From the NCBI RefSeq assembly GCF_026250525.1, contig NZ_CP111043.1, positions 4,539,001 to 4,603,000 on the forward strand: a DNA stretch of 64,000 nucleotides. Direction: 5' to 3'. Below the pieces are notes generated by a model that did not search any database, was not told the origin of the DNA, and was given only the letters and a program-made list of their open reading frames with translations. Numbering within the stretch: the first letter of the stretch is position 1; the number at the start of each line of letters is the position of its first letter. Below are positions 16,789-26,357 of the stretch, piece after piece. This DNA comes from Chondrinema litorale. Lineage in GTDB: Bacteria; Bacteroidota; Bacteroidia; Cytophagales; Flammeovirgaceae. Position numbers and translations under genes: made by a program.

Positions 16789-19233
16789 ATGAGAATTATC
16801 AAAAATATACTGCTGCTATTATTTTTTTTCATTTTGTTAGCCTGTTTAGGTGGCTACTTTTGGTTGCAAACGCAGAAGCCAAAATACAATGGAGAAGTTA
16901 AATATTATGGGTTGAATGAAGATGTAGAAGTAAAGTTTGATGAATTTGGCGTGCCTCATATCTATGCTTCTTCGAGAACAGATGCTTTTAAAGCTCTGGG
17001 CTATGTACATGCACAAGAAAGGCTATTTCAAATGGAGATGTTAAGAAGAGTGGGAGCAGGCAGACTTTCTGAGATATTGGGTAAAGACTTTCTAGAAATT
17101 GATAAGTTTTTTAGAACACTCGGCATAGAAGAACATGCCAAAACAAGTGTAGAAGAGCTTTATAAAACCAAAGGTGAACATTTACAACTGGCAGAAGCAT
17201 ATCTGGATGGCATCAATACATATATCGAAAATGGACCGACTCCGCTAGAGTTTTACATTATTGGTATTCCTAAAGAAGCTTATACTTTAACCGATGTACA
17301 TAACAGCATTGGCTATATGGCATTCAGTTTTGCACAGGCTTTTAAAACAGAGCCATTGATTGAAAAGATTTCCAAGAAATATGGGAAGGATTATGTAAAA
17401 GACTTGGTAATTAATTGGGATAAAGATGCGGCAACCATTCCAGTATATTTTAAAGATAATGGAATTAAGGTGGACTCTATGCCTGCTATTGAATATGCAG
17501 ATTCGCTTGAATTAATGGAATCTGTAACCGAAACAATTACTACACTTTTAGATGGTGTTCCTGTACCTCCTTTTCTTGGCAGTAATAGTTGGGTTGTTGC
17601 CCCACGAAAAACAGAAAATGGCAAAGTGATTATGGCAAACGATACGCATATCGCATTCTCGCAACCATCTGTTTGGTATGAAGCGCACATTCAAACACCA
17701 GACTTTAAATACTATGGAAATTTCTTGGCAGGTTTTCCTTATGCTTTAGTCGGGCACAGCGACCACCATGCGATTGGGCTAACCATGTTTGAAAATGATG
17801 ATATTGATCTGTATTATGAAAAATTAAATCTTGATGATGAAAGCCAGTATTTAGCAGATAGCAATTGGTTAGAATTTAAAGTGAGGCAAGAAGAAATAAA
17901 AGTGAAAGATGGAGCTGCTGTAGCATTTGAAGTGAAGGAAACCAGACATGGACCAATAGTAAATGAAGTTTTGCCTGAGTTAGGTAATGAAAAGTCAGTG
18001 AGTGCTTGGTGGGTTTATACTAAAGTGAATGCAATTATTTTAGAGGCTGCTTATAATTTGATGTTTGCCGATGATATTTCAATTGCAAGAAAGGGAGCTT
18101 CTCAAATTCACGGACCGGGATTAAATGTGATGTATGGAGATGTTAATGGAAATATAGCTTGGTGGGCTTCTGCCAAATTACCGATTAGGCCTAAACATGT
18201 AAATCCTAAATTTATTTTGGATGGCGCTTCTGGAAAAGATGATGCACTTGGTTTCTATAATTTTGATATGAATCCGCAATCTGAAAATCCACCTTCTGGC
18301 TATGTATATTCGGCAAACAATCAGCCGGATTCTGTAAAAGGAGTTTACCATTATGGTTACTATATTCCAGAAGACAGAGCTGTAAGAATTATGGAAATGC
18401 TGGATAAAGAAGACAGTTGGAATGTAGCCAAGATGAAAACCATGATTTTGGATGATGTTTCACCAGTTTATCCCAAAATTGCCCAAGAGATAGTTTCTGT
18501 GGTAGAAAGTACAGCGAATAATCTCAATGCAACCGAAAGAGCTTGTATAGATCTATTAGAAAAATGGGATGGAAGCCATGCCCAAGCAGATATTGCACCA
18601 ACAGTTTTTCATCATGTATTCTATAAAACATTAGCCTTTGCAATGAAAGACGAACTAGGTGAAAAAGATTTTGATACTTATCTGAAAACATTTATTTCAA
18701 GAAGAACCAATGCACTTTTAATCGCCAATGATACTTCTATCTGGTGGGATGATATTAATACTGAAAAGATGCAAGAAAGCCGAAATTATGTATTAATTCA
18801 CGCTTTTAAAGAAGCGATTACAGAGCTTGAAACACAATTGGGCAGTGATATGAATGAGTGGCAATGGAGCAAAGTACATAGTATAGAACACGCGCATGCT
18901 TTGGGTAAAGTAGAAGCGCTAAGAGGAATCTTTAATGTAGGTCCTTATCCTATAGCAGGAGGAACTGAGGTAATTAATAATCAAGGGTTTATATGGAATG
19001 AAAGTGGCAAGTATGAAGTTACTTGGGGACCTGCAATGCGAAGAATAATAGATTACTCCGATTATGAAAATAGTATTAGTGTTTTGCCAACTGGCCAGTC
19101 GGGGAATGTGTTAAGCCCGCATTATAGCGATCAGGCAGAAATGTATGTAAATGGAGAATTCCGTAAGCAAAAAATGAATCGAGAAGAAATAGTACAAACC
19201 AGTACTGGTACTTTGTATCTCAGAAAAGATTAA
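16789..19233 (+). CDS. Penicillin acylase family (Ntn) amidohydrolase
   Basis: An 814-residue precursor of the penicillin G acylase/acylhomoserine-lactone acylase family, which hydrolyses amide bonds after self-cleavage into two chains. A hydrophobic N-terminus (about 5-26) targets it to the envelope. The A-chain segment has DEFGVPHIYA and the GYVHAQERLFQMEMLRRVGAGRLSE-type family signature. The nucleophile is S265 in GSNSWVVAPRKT, so processing should occur between G264 and S265. Later segments include NDTHIAF, NVMYGDVNGNIAWWA and YSANNQP with the expected asparagine. Substrates may be N-acyl amino acids, quorum signals or beta-lactams; the sequence does not decide. Three unrelated genes surround it, so it is likely transcribed alone. 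Confidence 0.93.
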   Translation: MRIIKNILLLLFFFILLACLGGYFWLQTQKPKYNGEVKYYGLNEDVEVKFDEFGVPHIYASSRTDAFKALGYVHAQERLFQMEMLRRVGAGRLSEILGKDFLEIDKFFRTLGIEEHAKTSVEELYKTKGEHLQLAEAYLDGINTYIENGPTPLEFYIIGIPKEAYTLTDVHNSIGYMAFSFAQAFKTEPLIEKISKKYGKDYVKDLVINWDKDAATIPVYFKDNGIKVDSMPAIEYADSLELMESVTETITTLLDGVPVPPFLGSNSWVVAPRKTENGKVIMANDTHIAFSQPSVWYEAHIQTPDFKYYGNFLAGFPYALVGHSDHHAIGLTMFENDDIDLYYEKLNLDDESQYLADSNWLEFKVRQEEIKVKDGAAVAFEVKETRHGPIVNEVLPELGNEKSVSAWWVYTKVNAIILEAAYNLMFADDISIARKGASQIHGPGLNVMYGDVNGNIAWWASAKLPIRPKHVNPKFILDGASGKDDALGFYNFDMNPQSENPPSGYVYSANNQPDSVKGVYHYGYYIPEDRAVRIMEMLDKEDSWNVAKMKTMILDDVSPVYPKIAQEIVSVVESTANNLNATERACIDLLEKWDGSHAQADIAPTVFHHVFYKTLAFAMKDELGEKDFDTYLKTFISRRTNALLIANDTSIWWDDINTEKMQESRNYVLIHAFKEAITELETQLGSDMNEWQWSKVHSIEHAHALGKVEALRGIFNVGPYPIAGGTEVINNQGFIWNESGKYEVTWGPAMRRIIDYSDYENSISVLPTGQSGNVLSPHYSDQAEMYVNGEFRKQKMNREEIVQTSTGTLYLRKD

Positions 19234-19235
19234 AA

Positions 19236-19256
19236 CACCCGCCAAATGGCGAGGTG
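19236..19256. terminator. Stem-loop between the penicillin acylase and sensor genes
   Basis: CACCCGCC (19236-19243) pairs with GGCG-GGTG (19248-19256) with one bulged A and a four-base AAAT loop. It lies between two convergent stops. It has no long T run. Confidence 0.5.
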
Positions 19257-19267
19257 CTTCTTGGGTA

Positions 19268-20929
19268 TTACTTACTTTCTAGCCGTTCTCTAAGAGACAG
19301 TAATTCTCTTTCAAGTTCACTTTTTTGCCTAATCATTTCTTCTTGGGTGGCATTTAGCTCTTCTTGGTTTTGGCGCATTTCTTCTTCTTGAGCACGAAGT
19401 TCTTCGGCTTGTGTTTGAGCCTGCTCAAGTAGTCTCTTGGTTTTGTTATTTATTTTGATACTTAATATCGTGGCTGCAATATCAGCAGAAAGCATTTCAA
19501 GAAAATCTTTTGTGCTGTTGTTTATTTCTTCTAAGAAAGCAATTTCTAAAATTCCACAAACTTCATCATTATGTATAAGTGGAATAATTAGTAAAGTTTT
19601 TGGTTCTGAATGCCCTAAACCTGTACTAATTTCAAAGTGGCCATCTGGTACTTTTTTAAGGTAAATAGGCGCTTTTTCTAACCAACACTGACCAACTAAT
19701 CCTTCGCCCTTGTGAACTCTTTTATCGAGATATTTTAACCTGCCCATGGCATAAGTAGCTGCCAAGTTCAAATATTCATCACTTCCTTCTTCTTCAATTA
19801 TAAAAAATGCTGCCTGACTCGCATTTACATATTTGATAATCTCACTTAAAACTCTTTGCAAAATATCTTCTATATCCTCATCATTTATTCTCAGAAGATT
19901 ATTGATGAGTGTATAACCATTGTTTTGCCATTTTCTGTTTTTTTCGTCTTCAGCTACATTTTTGAGCTTATTTTGCATTTCTACCAAGGCTTTTCCAAGT
20001 TCATCATGATCACTAGCAAGTGTATAGTTTTCTTCAAAATTGCCTTCTCCAACATTGCTTGCAAATTTGGTGGCTTGTGTCATGGTATTATTTAAAAGGT
20101 TGGCTGTTTTTAATAATTGGCCAATTTCATCTGTACGAGCTTCATCATATTTTACTTCTGTGAGTATACCTTCTGAAAGTGAGCTTAATTCCGCAGTTAA
20201 TCTCTTTAAAGGTTTAATCATGCTTTCAGAAACCAGAAAAAGTAGTCGTGCTAGAATCACTATGGTTATAATAAAAAATATCGTAGTGAAGTAATCTAGT
20301 TTGTTTTGCTTCTCTCTGTTAGCAAGCACATAATTTCTAACTAGCTTATTATTTTTAGAAAGCATTTCCTGAGCATTGTTTTCAATGTAACTAAGTGCAC
20401 TTAAAACTAGCGGGTTCATATCTTGTATGGTCGTAGTTTCAGTATGGCTAATACCTGCCTCGTCAATCGAAGTGTTGGTTGTTATTTTGTCTACAAAAAG
20501 CGGTTTTTCAGCTATAATTAAAGCTTTTTCTTTATAGTTTTTCCAGAATGCCTCCACTTCGTTTAGTGTAGAAATAATTTGCTTAGGCGAGGCAGGTAGT
20601 GTTCTTTCTGTATCGACTCCGGGAGCTGCACCACCAAACTTAAGGGCATCAATGGAAGTATTGTGTAATTCTATAATGGAGTGTAATTCCTTTCTGTACT
20701 CTTCTTTACCATCTATAATCATCTCTGCATACAAAGCGATCTTTTGCGATAGCATTCTATTTCTACCGGCTACATCTACAATAAGGGCATCTTCTTTAGC
20801 CAGATTTCTGCAATACTGTATAGATAGATAGTTCGCTGTAAACAGAGCTAACATTAATGAAAACCCAAGAAGAAATTTCCTCTGAATATTCAGATTTTTC
20901 AAATAATTAACTGAAAATCTTGATAGCAT
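19268..20929 (-). CDS. NarX-like/HAMP/GAF sensor protein without a recognised output domain
   Basis: A 553-residue membrane sensor. After a first membrane segment (about 17-35) comes a type IV pili methyl-accepting/NarX-like periplasmic module whose VDVAGRNRMLSQKIA segment matches the P-box of nitrate sensors. A second membrane segment (about 215-235) leads into a HAMP linker with PLKRLTAEL and then DEIGQL. A GAF domain follows (about 345-495), and the C-terminus is a Glu/Gln-rich coiled coil (about 500-553). No histidine kinase, cyclase or methyl-accepting domain follows, so output must be through a partner. I use the ATG at 20929, since the TTG further upstream (20986) would add a poor N-terminal extension. 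No kinase gene is adjacent. Confidence 0.85.
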   Translation of the reverse strand: MLSRFSVNYLKNLNIQRKFLLGFSLMLALFTANYLSIQYCRNLAKEDALIVDVAGRNRMLSQKIALYAEMIIDGKEEYRKELHSIIELHNTSIDALKFGGAAPGVDTERTLPASPKQIISTLNEVEAFWKNYKEKALIIAEKPLFVDKITTNTSIDEAGISHTETTTIQDMNPLVLSALSYIENNAQEMLSKNNKLVRNYVLANREKQNKLDYFTTIFFIITIVILARLLFLVSESMIKPLKRLTAELSSLSEGILTEVKYDEARTDEIGQLLKTANLLNNTMTQATKFASNVGEGNFEENYTLASDHDELGKALVEMQNKLKNVAEDEKNRKWQNNGYTLINNLLRINDEDIEDILQRVLSEIIKYVNASQAAFFIIEEEGSDEYLNLAATYAMGRLKYLDKRVHKGEGLVGQCWLEKAPIYLKKVPDGHFEISTGLGHSEPKTLLIIPLIHNDEVCGILEIAFLEEINNSTKDFLEMLSADIAATILSIKINNKTKRLLEQAQTQAEELRAQEEEMRQNQEELNATQEEMIRQKSELERELLSLRERLESK

Positions 20930-21109
20930 AATAATCTTGTTAGATACAAAAAATACCTGGTTAATCAGTTTGAAATTTGTTGGCAAAATAGAGGAGGTGT
21001 AATACTGTCTCTATGAGATTTGATTCAGAAAAATAAATTGATAAATAAAAAAATCAAATCTGATATAGATGTAACTTACAATTGGTATTTTTTGTATTTG
21101 GGAAGGGAT

Positions 21110-21155
21110 AAAAAAAGGAAGCATTGTTTAAAGTAATTATTTATACAATGCTTCC
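21110..21155 (-). terminator. Strong terminator after the prohibitin-like gene
   Basis: A perfect 11-base stem (GGAAGCATTGT at 21117-21127 with ACAATGCTTCC at 21145-21155). On the minus strand it is followed by seven T (21110-21116). It lies 17 bases past the prohibitin stop. Confidence 0.85.
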
Positions 21156-21172
21156 CGAGGAGTTTATAGAGC

Positions 21173-22063
21173 TTATTTTGCTTTGTTTTTATTCATTGCA
21201 CCTACAATATCGAAAAATGCATTTCCATTGCCCTCACCAATTACCATTGGTAAAGTACCATCCCATTTTTCAATAGCTTGTAACTCAAGAATATCATTAT
21301 TTACCGACTCTTTTAATAATCTTTGAGATTCAGCTTGCGCTTTTGCTATAGCCAGATTTGCATTTGCTTCACCTTCTGCTTTTGCCAGTGCTTGTTGTGC
21401 TTCTGTTTGAATTCTATTTAAGTCATTTTTAGCCGTTAATGCTAGTTGTTCGGCAATCTGTTTCTTTTCAATGGCCTTATTAAATTCTTCAGTAAAGTTG
21501 AAGTCGATAATCGAAAAGTCGGTTACGATTATATTGTTCTTTTCTAGTCGATCTTTAATGCTAGCGAAAACGTCTTGTTTTACATCTGGTCTCTTTGTAA
21601 TGAGTTCTTCAGCGGTGTAGGCAGCCGTAGCAGATTTGATAGATTCTTGTATGGCAGGTTCTATAATGGTAACTCTGTAATCTAGCCCTAACTCTTGAAA
21701 AATAGTATTTGCTTTTTCTTTAGAGAGGAAAAAGTTTAAAGCTACTTTAGATGTTACATTTTGCAAATCTTTAGAAGAAGCTGTGGCATCTGCTTCAATC
21801 TTTTGTACCCGCACATTTATAGGAATAATCTTGGTAGATACCGGATTTATCAAATGAATTCCTTCAGAAAGTATATCACCTTGTACTGCGCCAAATTTTG
21901 TAATTACTCCTACATTTCCGGGGTTTACAATATAGAAAGTAGAAAACAACAGAAAAACTATAAGTACAGCTGAGGATATGGCTGTAATTTTACCAAAGGT
22001 GTTGCCAAAAAACTTTTTAGGAAAAGAAGGCATCTTTTTGTTCAAATTCAACTTAGGCTCCAT
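21173..22063 (-). CDS. Prohibitin/SPFH (band 7) family membrane protein
   Basis: A 296-residue protein with the prohibitin layout: a short basic cytoplasmic N-terminus, one membrane segment (about 27-48), the PHB domain starting with NPGNVGVITKFGAV and IHLINPVSTKIIPINVR, and a C-terminal Ala/Glu/Gln coiled coil (about 200-260). Bacterial SPFH proteins form ring or cage assemblies that organise membrane microdomains and restrain membrane proteases such as FtsH. No ftsH gene lies nearby, so the partner is unknown. It is followed by a strong terminator and preceded by the omega-amidase gene on the same strand, 60 bases away. Confidence 0.9.
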   Translation of the reverse strand: MEPKLNLNKKMPSFPKKFFGNTFGKITAISSAVLIVFLLFSTFYIVNPGNVGVITKFGAVQGDILSEGIHLINPVSTKIIPINVRVQKIEADATASSKDLQNVTSKVALNFFLSKEKANTIFQELGLDYRVTIIEPAIQESIKSATAAYTAEELITKRPDVKQDVFASIKDRLEKNNIIVTDFSIIDFNFTEEFNKAIEKKQIAEQLALTAKNDLNRIQTEAQQALAKAEGEANANLAIAKAQAESQRLLKESVNNDILELQAIEKWDGTLPMVIGEGNGNAFFDIVGAMNKNKAK

Positions 22064-22123
22064 ATTTTCTTATTTAGAGTGAATGTTTGCCCTATATGTA
22101 GTTGAACCCGAAAAAAAATTACA

Positions 22124-22900
22124 CTACATCAAATTAAAATTATCTGCATCTAAATGAGCCGGAAATTTTTTGCGGTATTTTTCAAGTCTTTCAGCAGATA
22201 ATGTAATGGTGGCAATATCTTCTTCATTTTCCATGTCAAGTATCTTCTTGCCATAAAAATCTACTACTTGCGAATCTCCTTGGTAAGGAATGTTTTTGCC
22301 ATCTTCTCCACATCGATTTAAGCCAGCAACATAACACAGGTTTTCAACTGCTCTAGCAGGTAGTAAAGCATTCCAAGCGCTTTCTCTTGCAGCCGGCCAA
22401 TTGGCTACATACAATAGTAAATCGTATTGATTATTTAAGTTTCTGCTCCAAACCGGAAAACGTAGATCATAACAGATGAGCGGGCAAATTTTCCAACCTT
22501 TAAGCTCTACTACATTTTTGGTTGAACCAGCAGAAAAGGTTAGCTCTTCTTTTGCCATTCTAAATAAATGGCGTTTATCGTAATAGCTATAATTGCCATC
22601 TGGCTGCATCCAAATAAGTCTATTATAATACTTACCATCTTCAACTGCGATAAAGCTCCCGCAAATTACAGCTTTGGTTTGTGCTGCCATTTGTTTCATC
22701 CATTTGGTAGTGGTAAGGTTCATCGGTTCGGCTAGTGCTTTAGCATTCATGCTAAAGCCTGTATTAAACATTTCTGGCAATAAAATCAGATCTGTATCCT
22801 CTGTAATTTCCCAGATTTTTTCTTCCAGATTACTTAGGTTGGCTTGTATATTTTCCCAGTATAATTCAGTTTGAATTAAAGATATTTTTAAATCTTCCAT
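22124..22900 (-). CDS. Omega-amidase/carbon-nitrogen hydrolase (Nit2/YafV-like)
   Basis: A 258-residue nitrilase-superfamily amidase. The catalytic triad is complete: E43 in LLPEMFN, K109 in YDKRHLF and C143 in LICYDLRFP. The sequence after the cysteine (WSRN, LLLYVANWPAARESAW, LLPARAVENLCYVAGLNR) is that of the YafV/Nit2 branch, which hydrolyses alpha-ketoglutaramate and alpha-ketosuccinamate in methionine-salvage transamination and in metabolite repair. It is cytoplasmic, with no leader. It could act on another small amide, but the branch assignment is clear. It lies upstream of the prohibitin gene and is divergent from the DUF3089 gene. Confidence 0.92.
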   Translation of the reverse strand: MEDLKISLIQTELYWENIQANLSNLEEKIWEITEDTDLILLPEMFNTGFSMNAKALAEPMNLTTTKWMKQMAAQTKAVICGSFIAVEDGKYYNRLIWMQPDGNYSYYDKRHLFRMAKEELTFSAGSTKNVVELKGWKICPLICYDLRFPVWSRNLNNQYDLLLYVANWPAARESAWNALLPARAVENLCYVAGLNRCGEDGKNIPYQGDSQVVDFYGKKILDMENEEDIATITLSAERLEKYRKKFPAHLDADNFNLM

Positions 22901-23106
22901 TGTTATAGCTGTTTTTATAATTCAAAAAATCTATGTTGAAACACTCAATTATATGCTATTTTTTGTAAGCAAATTTTTTTATGTTTCTCTTTTGACAAAT
23001 TGAATGAATAAAGCTGAAAGTTGTTAGTTTATTTATATATAATCTTTGGACAATTTTTTGAAAAGGTTATAGAAACAAATACAAAACCCGACCTAGTTTT
23101 CAAATT

Positions 23107-24228
23107 ATGAAGTCAAACAGATATACAGCCACTGTTCAAATTATTATCTTACTAGCACTTTTCTCATTAGAAGTATTTGCACAAAAAACTCCAGAAGCTC
23201 CAGACTATAGTGACAAATTTTATTGGGCAGCATTACCAACTAAAAAAGACTGGGCAGATTATGTACCTGAAGAATCAAACTTTAAGGATAATCAAGATAT
23301 AGCCGAGGCGGATGTTTTCTTTATTCACCCAACTACAGCATTGAGTTTAAGCACAGTAAAAAATGCTAGATTAGATGCAAAGCGCTTTAACCACCGAACA
23401 GATTTTGTAATGCTTAATCAGGCGAGTGTATTTAATGGTTCTTGCAGAGTGTATGCGCCAAGGTACAGGCAAGTTTCATTAATTACTTTTATCAAAAAAT
23501 ATAAAAATAAGAGACGTACAAAGGTTTTTAATGTAGCCTATAGCGATGTTAAACAAGCATTTGAATATTATCTAGAGCATTACAATAATGGCAGGCCTAT
23601 TATTATTGCTGGGCATAGCCAAGGGAGTTATCACGGTATCAGATTAATACAAGAGTTCTTTGAAGGCAAACCATTATACGATCAGCTAGTAGCGGCTTAT
23701 TTGATTGGAAATGCATCTACACAACCGATTAAGAAATTTAAAGAATATAAGAGTGTAACAGCAGCACAGAGCGAAACAGATACTGGCTGTGTAATTAGTT
23801 GGAATACTTATAAGAAAAATGGCAGAAAATATCCTTTTTATGTAAAGAATGATTTGTGTTTTGCGGGTGAATATGGCAACGAGTTTTACACAAATAGGGA
23901 TGAAAATATGGTAGTAATTAATCCGCTTAATTGGAAGACAGACGATAGCTATGCTGAAAGTAAACTGAACATTGGATCTACGCCGTTTGTGAGAAAGCCC
24001 GAGAAGTTTAAAAAGATTAATGAGTCGCTAACAGATGCACAATTGGTAAATGGTGTATTAAGAGTTACCAAGCCGATAGAGCCTAAGTACAGGTTCCCAT
24101 TTTCTGGAGATTACCATGTGTATGACTACAATATTTTTTATACAAACATTAGAGAAAATGTAGCTTTACGTTTAGATGCTTTTCAAAAAAAGTATGAAAC
24201 TCGTGTAAATCCTGTTGGCAATAATTAA
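23107..24228 (+). CDS. DUF3089 secreted alpha/beta hydrolase
   Basis: A 373-residue protein with a cleavable signal peptide (MKSNRY..., hydrophobic core, cleavage near VFAQ at about residue 25). The DUF3089 landmarks are visible: ADVFFIHPTTA, SCRVYAPRYRQ and the nucleophile elbow GHSQGS (serine at about residue 180). The GHSQG motif and fold mark it as an alpha/beta hydrolase, probably an esterase or lipase acting outside the cytoplasm, but no member has a firmly known substrate here. TATAATCTTTGG 60-70 bases upstream resembles a -7 promoter box. A DegT-type aminotransferase gene follows 48 bases on; the two may be co-transcribed by position only. Confidence 0.86.
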   Translation: MKSNRYTATVQIIILLALFSLEVFAQKTPEAPDYSDKFYWAALPTKKDWADYVPEESNFKDNQDIAEADVFFIHPTTALSLSTVKNARLDAKRFNHRTDFVMLNQASVFNGSCRVYAPRYRQVSLITFIKKYKNKRRTKVFNVAYSDVKQAFEYYLEHYNNGRPIIIAGHSQGSYHGIRLIQEFFEGKPLYDQLVAAYLIGNASTQPIKKFKEYKSVTAAQSETDTGCVISWNTYKKNGRKYPFYVKNDLCFAGEYGNEFYTNRDENMVVINPLNWKTDDSYAESKLNIGSTPFVRKPEKFKKINESLTDAQLVNGVLRVTKPIEPKYRFPFSGDYHVYDYNIFYTNIRENVALRLDAFQKKYETRVNPVGNN

Positions 24229-24276
24229 TTATGCATTCTTAAACAGACTGTATATTAAAGTTCATAAGAGACTAAT

Positions 24277-25401
24277 TTGAAGACCTGTAAAGTTCCCTTT
24301 TATTCACTAGATAAAATCCATCAGCAATGTGGTCTAGCTTTAGAAAAAGCTTTTAAAGATTCCCTTACGCAAAACTGGTTTGTGCTAGGTGAAAAGCTTA
24401 AAACATTCGAAAAGGAGTTTAGTGAATATTTAGGATGTGAGTATACAAGTGGAGTTGCGAATGGTTTGGAGGCTTTACAAATTTCTCTAATGGCTTTAGG
24501 CATTGGTACTGGTGATGAAGTACTGGTTCCGGCGCATACCTTTTCTGCTAGTTTTATTGCTGTTATTCAAACAGGAGCCAAGCCTGTTCCTGTTGATGTG
24601 GATGCACTTACTTGTAATCTTTCTTTAAAGAAATGTAAGGGGTTAATCAATTCCAGAACCAAGGCAATTATGCCAGTTCATTTATATGGAAACCCTTGTA
24701 AGATGGACGAACTATTGAGCTTGGCAAATGAACATAATTTATGGGTGATAGAAGACAACGCACAAGCTGTTGGTGCAAGTTACAATGCTAAGAAAACAGG
24801 AACCTTTGGGCATATAAACGCTTGTAGTTTTTATCCATCTAAAACGATTGGTGCTTTAGGTGATGCAGGTGCAATTACTACAGAAGATAGCAAACTGTTT
24901 GAAAAAGTCGAGAGACTTAGAAACTATGGAACTAAGCTAAAGTATGAATGTGATGAAGTTGGTTTAAACTCGAGAATGGATGAATTACAAGCTGCTTTTC
25001 TATCTGTAAAATTACCATATCTCGATAGCTGGAATAATGTAAGAAATAAGGTTGCTGCAAATTACAATCAAGCATTTGTAGATATTGATGAAATTCAAAT
25101 TCCTGCTATTACTCAAAACTCAAACTCAGTCTATCACCTTTATACAATTCTTACAAGTGAGAGAGAGCAGTTAAATACATTTTTAAACGAAGCAGGAATT
25201 CAAACAGGAATACATTATCCTAAACCACCACATTTGCAAAAGGCTTTTCAAAATTTAGCTAATCAGCAAGGAGATTTTCCAGTAACTGAAAAGATTAGTA
25301 CAACTACTTTGAGTTTGCCGATCTATCCCGGCTTATCATCGGACGATCAGCAATATGTAATTGATAAGGTGAAAGCTTTCTTTCAAGAAAAGGGGAAATA
25401 G
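24277..25401 (+). CDS. DegT/DnrJ/EryC1/StrS family sugar aminotransferase
   Basis: A 374-residue PLP enzyme that transfers an amino group to a nucleotide-linked keto sugar for surface glycans or lipid sugars. Landmarks are VPFYSLDKI at the start, GVANGLEALQISLMALGIG, PAHTFSASF, MPVHLYG, WVIEDNAQAVGA, and the internal aldimine lysine K189 in FYPSKTIGALGDAGAI. The start is a TTG at 24277; no ATG lies before the conserved N-terminus. No other nucleotide-sugar gene adjoins it, so the product sugar is unknown. Its 3' end overlaps the convergent pabB gene by 19 bases. Confidence 0.9.
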   Translation: MKTCKVPFYSLDKIHQQCGLALEKAFKDSLTQNWFVLGEKLKTFEKEFSEYLGCEYTSGVANGLEALQISLMALGIGTGDEVLVPAHTFSASFIAVIQTGAKPVPVDVDALTCNLSLKKCKGLINSRTKAIMPVHLYGNPCKMDELLSLANEHNLWVIEDNAQAVGASYNAKKTGTFGHINACSFYPSKTIGALGDAGAITTEDSKLFEKVERLRNYGTKLKYECDEVGLNSRMDELQAAFLSVKLPYLDSWNNVRNKVAANYNQAFVDIDEIQIPAITQNSNSVYHLYTILTSEREQLNTFLNEAGIQTGIHYPKPPHLQKAFQNLANQQGDFPVTEKISTTTLSLPIYPGLSSDDQQYVIDKVKAFFQEKGK

Positions 25402-26357
25402 ACTTTTTTGATCAATTCTTCATATTCTGATTGGGGATTGCTAAAAGCTGTAATGCCACCACCGCTTTTAAAAATCAATCCATTATCAGTTTGCTCAATA
25501 AAGCGAATCATTACTGCACTATCCAGATGTTGACCATCGAAAATGCCGCAGGTTCCTGTATAAAAACCGCGATCGTAAATTTCTGCTTCTTTGATAATTT
25601 CAAGCGTTTTCTTTTTGGGAGCACCAGAGATTGAACCTGCGGGCAGCAATTTTCCAATAATAGAACCAATCTTTTCTGGATAATCTGAGGGAAGATTGCC
25701 ACTTATCTGAGAACTCACTTGTAGAATATCTCCTTTGTTTGTTTCAAGCGTATCTATATACCTAAAGGAATCAACTTTTACATTGCTTGCAACCATGCTT
25801 AAATCATTCCTTATTAAATCGACTATGGTTGTATGCTCAGCCATTTCCTTTTGATCATTAATAATCACTTGTTCTGCATTGTGGATTTCGGCAGAGATAG
25901 TCCCTTTCATCGGGTTAGAGTAAATCTTACCATGCTCAATTCTTACAAAAGTTTCGGGAGAGAAAACCACAAACTGATTTTTAAACCAGACTTTGTATTT
26001 GGCTTTGCTCATTTTAAAAATCTCAAGCAAGCTCAGGTTGGTTGAGATTTTTGTTGGAAAGGTAAGATTTACCAAAAAAGAGTTTCCAAGCAGTAGGTTC
26101 TTCTTAACATGCTTAAAAGCTTGAAGGTAAGTATCAAAATCGACAGGTGAAATATTTAACTCTGGCTTCTTATAAAAGCTTTTGTCGAGATACTCAGTAT
26201 TGTTTATTCCATTGATATTGTATAGTAGGTTTGCAGAATTTATAACTGATAGCGGAAGAACCTCGGCTTCTTTGCCATAGAAATCAATCATAAAAAAGAA
26301 GGGGACTTTTTCTTGCCCCCATATATTCATTTTTTTAACTGCTTGTTGCAGCGTCAT
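25383..26357 (-). CDS. pabB: Aminodeoxychorismate synthase component I-like (PabB)
   Basis: A 324-residue chorismate-binding enzyme that forms 4-amino-4-deoxychorismate for folate. The chorismate-binding core runs from about residue 75: NSFLVNLTFP, VFSPETFVRI, NPMKGTIS (the family PIKGT lysine), EHTTIVDLIRNDLS, PAGSISGAPKKKTLEII, and YTGTCGIF. It is short compared with proteobacterial PabB (about 450) because the N-terminal tryptophan-binding part is reduced, as is common in Bacteroidota. The glutamine amidotransferase (PabA) and lyase (PabC) are not here. The start at 26357 overlaps the end of pssA; a later ATG at 26330 would avoid this but cut a conserved helix. It overlaps the DegT gene by 19 bases at the other end. 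Confidence 0.85.
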   Translation of the reverse strand: MTLQQAVKKMNIWGQEKVPFFFMIDFYGKEAEVLPLSVINSANLLYNINGINNTEYLDKSFYKKPELNISPVDFDTYLQAFKHVKKNLLLGNSFLVNLTFPTKISTNLSLLEIFKMSKAKYKVWFKNQFVVFSPETFVRIEHGKIYSNPMKGTISAEIHNAEQVIINDQKEMAEHTTIVDLIRNDLSMVASNVKVDSFRYIDTLETNKGDILQVSSQISGNLPSDYPEKIGSIIGKLLPAGSISGAPKKKTLEIIKEAEIYDRGFYTGTCGIFDGQHLDSAVMIRFIEQTDNGLIFKSGGGITAFSNPQSEYEELIKKVYFPFS

